Assembly (NCBI RefSeq): GCF_024168045.1
Contig: NZ_CP100126.1
Location: 1,505,501 to 1,569,500, forward strand
Reading direction: 5' to 3'
DNA from: Dorea longicatena
GTDB taxonomy: Bacteria; Bacillota; Clostridia; Lachnospirales; Lachnospiraceae
DNA: 64,000 nucleotides
The notes under the pieces were generated by a model. It worked only from the letters and a program-made list of their open reading frames with translations. It made no database searches and was not told where the DNA came from. Of the stretch, positions 62,197-64,000 are shown piece after piece (position 1 is the first letter of the stretch; the number at the start of each line of letters is the position of its first letter). A program made the translations under genes and the position numbers.

Positions 62197-63270
62197 TTAT
62201 TCTACATGTTTCAGCATATTTTCGATAAAAATCCCATATCCCCTTGCAGGATCATTGACGAATACATGGGTGACTGCACCAGCGATTTTCCCGTTCTGAA
62301 GGATTGGTGCCCCGGACATTCCCTGTATGATTCCGCCTGTAATCTCAAGAAGTTCCGGATCTGTCACCTTGATCTCCAGACCTTTATTTTCTTCTTTTGT
62401 ATGTTTGTCGGTTTTTGTTATACGAATTTTGTATTCTTTTACTTTTCCTTCTACACAGCATCGTATAACCGCATCTCCTTTTTTGATCTCATCCGTTGCC
62501 ATAATGCCGACCGGCTCTGTATTCCGGAACAGGTTGTCTGTACGTTCAAGGGTTCCGAATATCCCACAATCTGTATTTTTATCAATAGTTCCCAGAACAT
62601 TATACCGGTTATAGACGATGATTCCTTCTATCCCGCCCGGTTCCCCTCCTGCTCCTTTCTGGATACTGCGAATGCTGGTCTCGTAGACCCTTCCGTCTTT
62701 AATCTCCATCAGAGTGTTCGTATCTGTGTCATGGATTCCATGCCCCAATGCTCCAAAACGACTGTCCGTGTTCAGAAATGTCACAGTTCCAAGCCCCTGT
62801 GCATTGTCCCTTACCCATATTCCCAGCATGTACTGATTCTTTTTATTCCGCACCGGTTTTATCTTCACATCCAGATACCCGGAATCTCTCCTGAGCTTTA
62901 GGACCACCTCTTCCGCATCCAGCTTTTTTAATGTGTCCTGCAGCCTCTTTTTATCGGCAATCTTCTTTCCGTTACATTCCACTATATAATCCCCGGCTTT
63001 CACAAGATGCCTGGCCGGTTCTGTCATTTTCCCATCCGCTCCGGTAATCTTCTCTGTACCTAAGACCATGACCCCTTCCGTCTCCAGATAGATCCCAACC
63101 GGCATTCCTCCCGGGATCACAGTGTCCGAAGAAACCGTATCTGCACTTACTTCTTTTTTTCTCCCCTGTTCCTGCCGCTTTGTAATTTCATATCCTGCAT
63201 AACCAAGGACAGATAACACAAGCAGCACAAGCAGGAATCTACGATACCAGTATTTTCTCATATTCCACAC
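62197..63270 (-). CDS. spoIVB: SpoIVB peptidase
   Basis: 357 residues. N-terminal membrane anchor (about 10-25), a PDZ domain (about 70-150, MPVGIYLETEGVMVLGTEKI to LRRDSG), and an S55 serine-peptidase domain with His in FGALGHGIHDTDT and nucleophile Ser in QGMSGAPILQNGKIAGAVTHV. In Bacillus it is made in the forespore and triggers pro-sigma-K processing. Between recN and spo0A as expected. Confidence 0.95.
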   Translation of the reverse strand: MWNMRKYWYRRFLLVLLVLSVLGYAGYEITKRQEQGRKKEVSADTVSSDTVIPGGMPVGIYLETEGVMVLGTEKITGADGKMTEPARHLVKAGDYIVECNGKKIADKKRLQDTLKKLDAEEVVLKLRRDSGYLDVKIKPVRNKKNQYMLGIWVRDNAQGLGTVTFLNTDSRFGALGHGIHDTDTNTLMEIKDGRVYETSIRSIQKGAGGEPGGIEGIIVYNRYNVLGTIDKNTDCGIFGTLERTDNLFRNTEPVGIMATDEIKKGDAVIRCCVEGKVKEYKIRITKTDKHTKEENKGLEIKVTDPELLEITGGIIQGMSGAPILQNGKIAGAVTHVFVNDPARGYGIFIENMLKHVE

Positions 63271-63298
63271 TCCATCCTGTCTTTTGTCTGCACAGCAA

Positions 63299-63331
63299 TA
63301 AAAAAACAGACACTCTGTTACAAATGTCTGT
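63299..63331 (-). terminator. Terminator after recN
   Basis: ACAGACA (63306-63312) pairs with TGTCTGT (63325-63331); seven T follow on the minus strand. Confidence 0.75.
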
Positions 63332-63378
63332 CTTAGTATATGGTATTTCAGAAAAAATACTCTGGATCTTTACGTTTT

Positions 63379-64000
63379 TTATTTCATCTGTGATGCCAGA
63401 TTTTTCATCTCTCTGGCACTTTGCATCACCGTATCTGTGATCCTGGCTCCGCCAAGGATCCTTGCAAGTTCTTCCACGGAATTTTCTTCATTCAATGGAT
63501 AGATCTGCGTTCGTGTCACGGCATCTTCTGTCTTTTTTTCAATCAAAAAATGCCGGTCTGCCATAGCTGCGATCTGCGCCAGATGCGTAATACAGATCAC
63601 CTGGTGTTCTTTTCCGATCAGTGCCATTTTTTCCGAAACCTTCTGAGCAGTACGTCCACTGATCCCGACATCGATCTCATCAAAGATCAACGTCTCGATC
63701 TCATCTTTGTCTGCCATTACCGCTTTGATCGCCAGCATAATTCTGGAAAGTTCCCCGCCGGATGCCACTTCTGTCAGCGGCTTCACCGGCTGTCCCTGAT
63801 TAAGCGAGATCCTGAATTCCACATCATCGATGCCATCTTTGGCATATTCTTTCTTTTCCGCAAAATGTATCTCAAACTGTACCTGTTCAAAATTCAGATC
63901 TTCAAGACCTTTCTGAATCTTTTTTTCAAGCATTTTAGCCTTCTTCTGCCGCAGTGCCGAAAGCTTTCCTGCCAGTTCCAGATACTTCTGCGACAACTGC
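63379..64000 (-). CDS. recN: RecN, C-terminal part (5' end outside window)
   Basis: About 207 residues are visible, open to the window edge. Contents: coiled-coil end (ELAGKLSALRQKKAKMLEKKIQKGLEDL), the SMC-like signature ASGGELSRIMLAIKAVM, Walker B TLIFDEIDVGISGRTAQKV and the closing HLAQIAAMADRHFLIEK. RecN gathers double-strand break ends. The start lies beyond 64000. Confidence 0.95.
   Translation of the reverse strand, partial: QLSQKYLELAGKLSALRQKKAKMLEKKIQKGLEDLNFEQVQFEIHFAEKKEYAKDGIDDVEFRISLNQGQPVKPLTEVASGGELSRIMLAIKAVMADKDEIETLIFDEIDVGISGRTAQKVSEKMALIGKEHQVICITHLAQIAAMADRHFLIEKKTEDAVTRTQIYPLNEENSVEELARILGGARITDTVMQSAREMKNLASQMK

Noticed and set aside
1..64000. CRISPR arrays, tRNA and rRNA genes
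   Set aside because: No regularly spaced short repeats with unique spacers, no tRNA cloverleaf or rRNA stretches were recognised by eye; a covariance search would be decisive.

Overview
The window reads as chromosome of a low-to-mid GC, spore-forming, anaerobic Firmicute, most likely a gut Lachnospiraceae (Dorea/Blautia/Mediterraneibacter-like). I infer this from the recN-spoIVB-spo0A order at the right edge, ylbJ beside coaD and rsmD, a monomeric [FeFe] hydrogenase, a B12-dependent methionine synthase split from its reactivation protein, a short HisG that needs HisZ, and strong GGAGG ribosome sites. Almost all genes are on the minus strand. No rRNA, tRNA or CRISPR array was seen.

Left third (1-24.9 kb), accessory. 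A gene tail and a broken Rpn-type nuclease gene are followed by a four-gene overlapping operon: LytTR regulator, GHKL kinase, FtsX-type permease, ABC ATPase. The kinase and the permease begin with the same membrane domain. Next come an S15-type peptidase, a nuclease-helicase fusion overlapping an AlkD-like gene, and an IS200/IS605 element with an intact TnpB and a dead TnpA. From 13,520 to 20,081 lies a 6.56-kb integrative mobilizable element whose ends can be read to the base. It carries a large serine recombinase, a MobT-type relaxase with an oriT-like site, degenerate repeats of about 65 bp, and cargo: a RibD-C reductase, a 31-residue membrane peptide, a DinB-like protein and a DfrF-type trimethoprim-resistant dihydrofolate reductase. 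It is inserted in a gene for an XRE-type membrane regulator. Removing the element restores that gene in frame, and joining the element's ends gives a palindromic attP. An ECF sigma/anti-sigma pair and two divergent MATE exporters follow.

Middle (24.9-50 kb), mostly housekeeping: a dicarboxylate/amino acid symporter, a RmlD-like reductase, the his operon (hisZ-G-D-B and a HisF-like/HisI/HisE fusion whose HisF part has lost both catalytic aspartates), recU, rRNA pseudouridine synthases, an SDR, a YgiQ radical SAM protein, rsmF, pepD, ylbJ, a coiled-coil protein, coaD, rsmD, an ABC-class ATPase, a YbaK-like deacylase, maf, a CDF metal exporter and an acetylornithine-type aminotransferase with a promoter-terminator leader.

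Right (50-64 kb): rpsU, alaS, the hydrogenase under a palindrome-covered promoter, asnA, the methyl-transfer set metF / metH reactivation protein / metH, glgA, spo0A with Spo0A-box-like heptamers upstream, spoIVB, and the 3' part of recN cut by the window edge.
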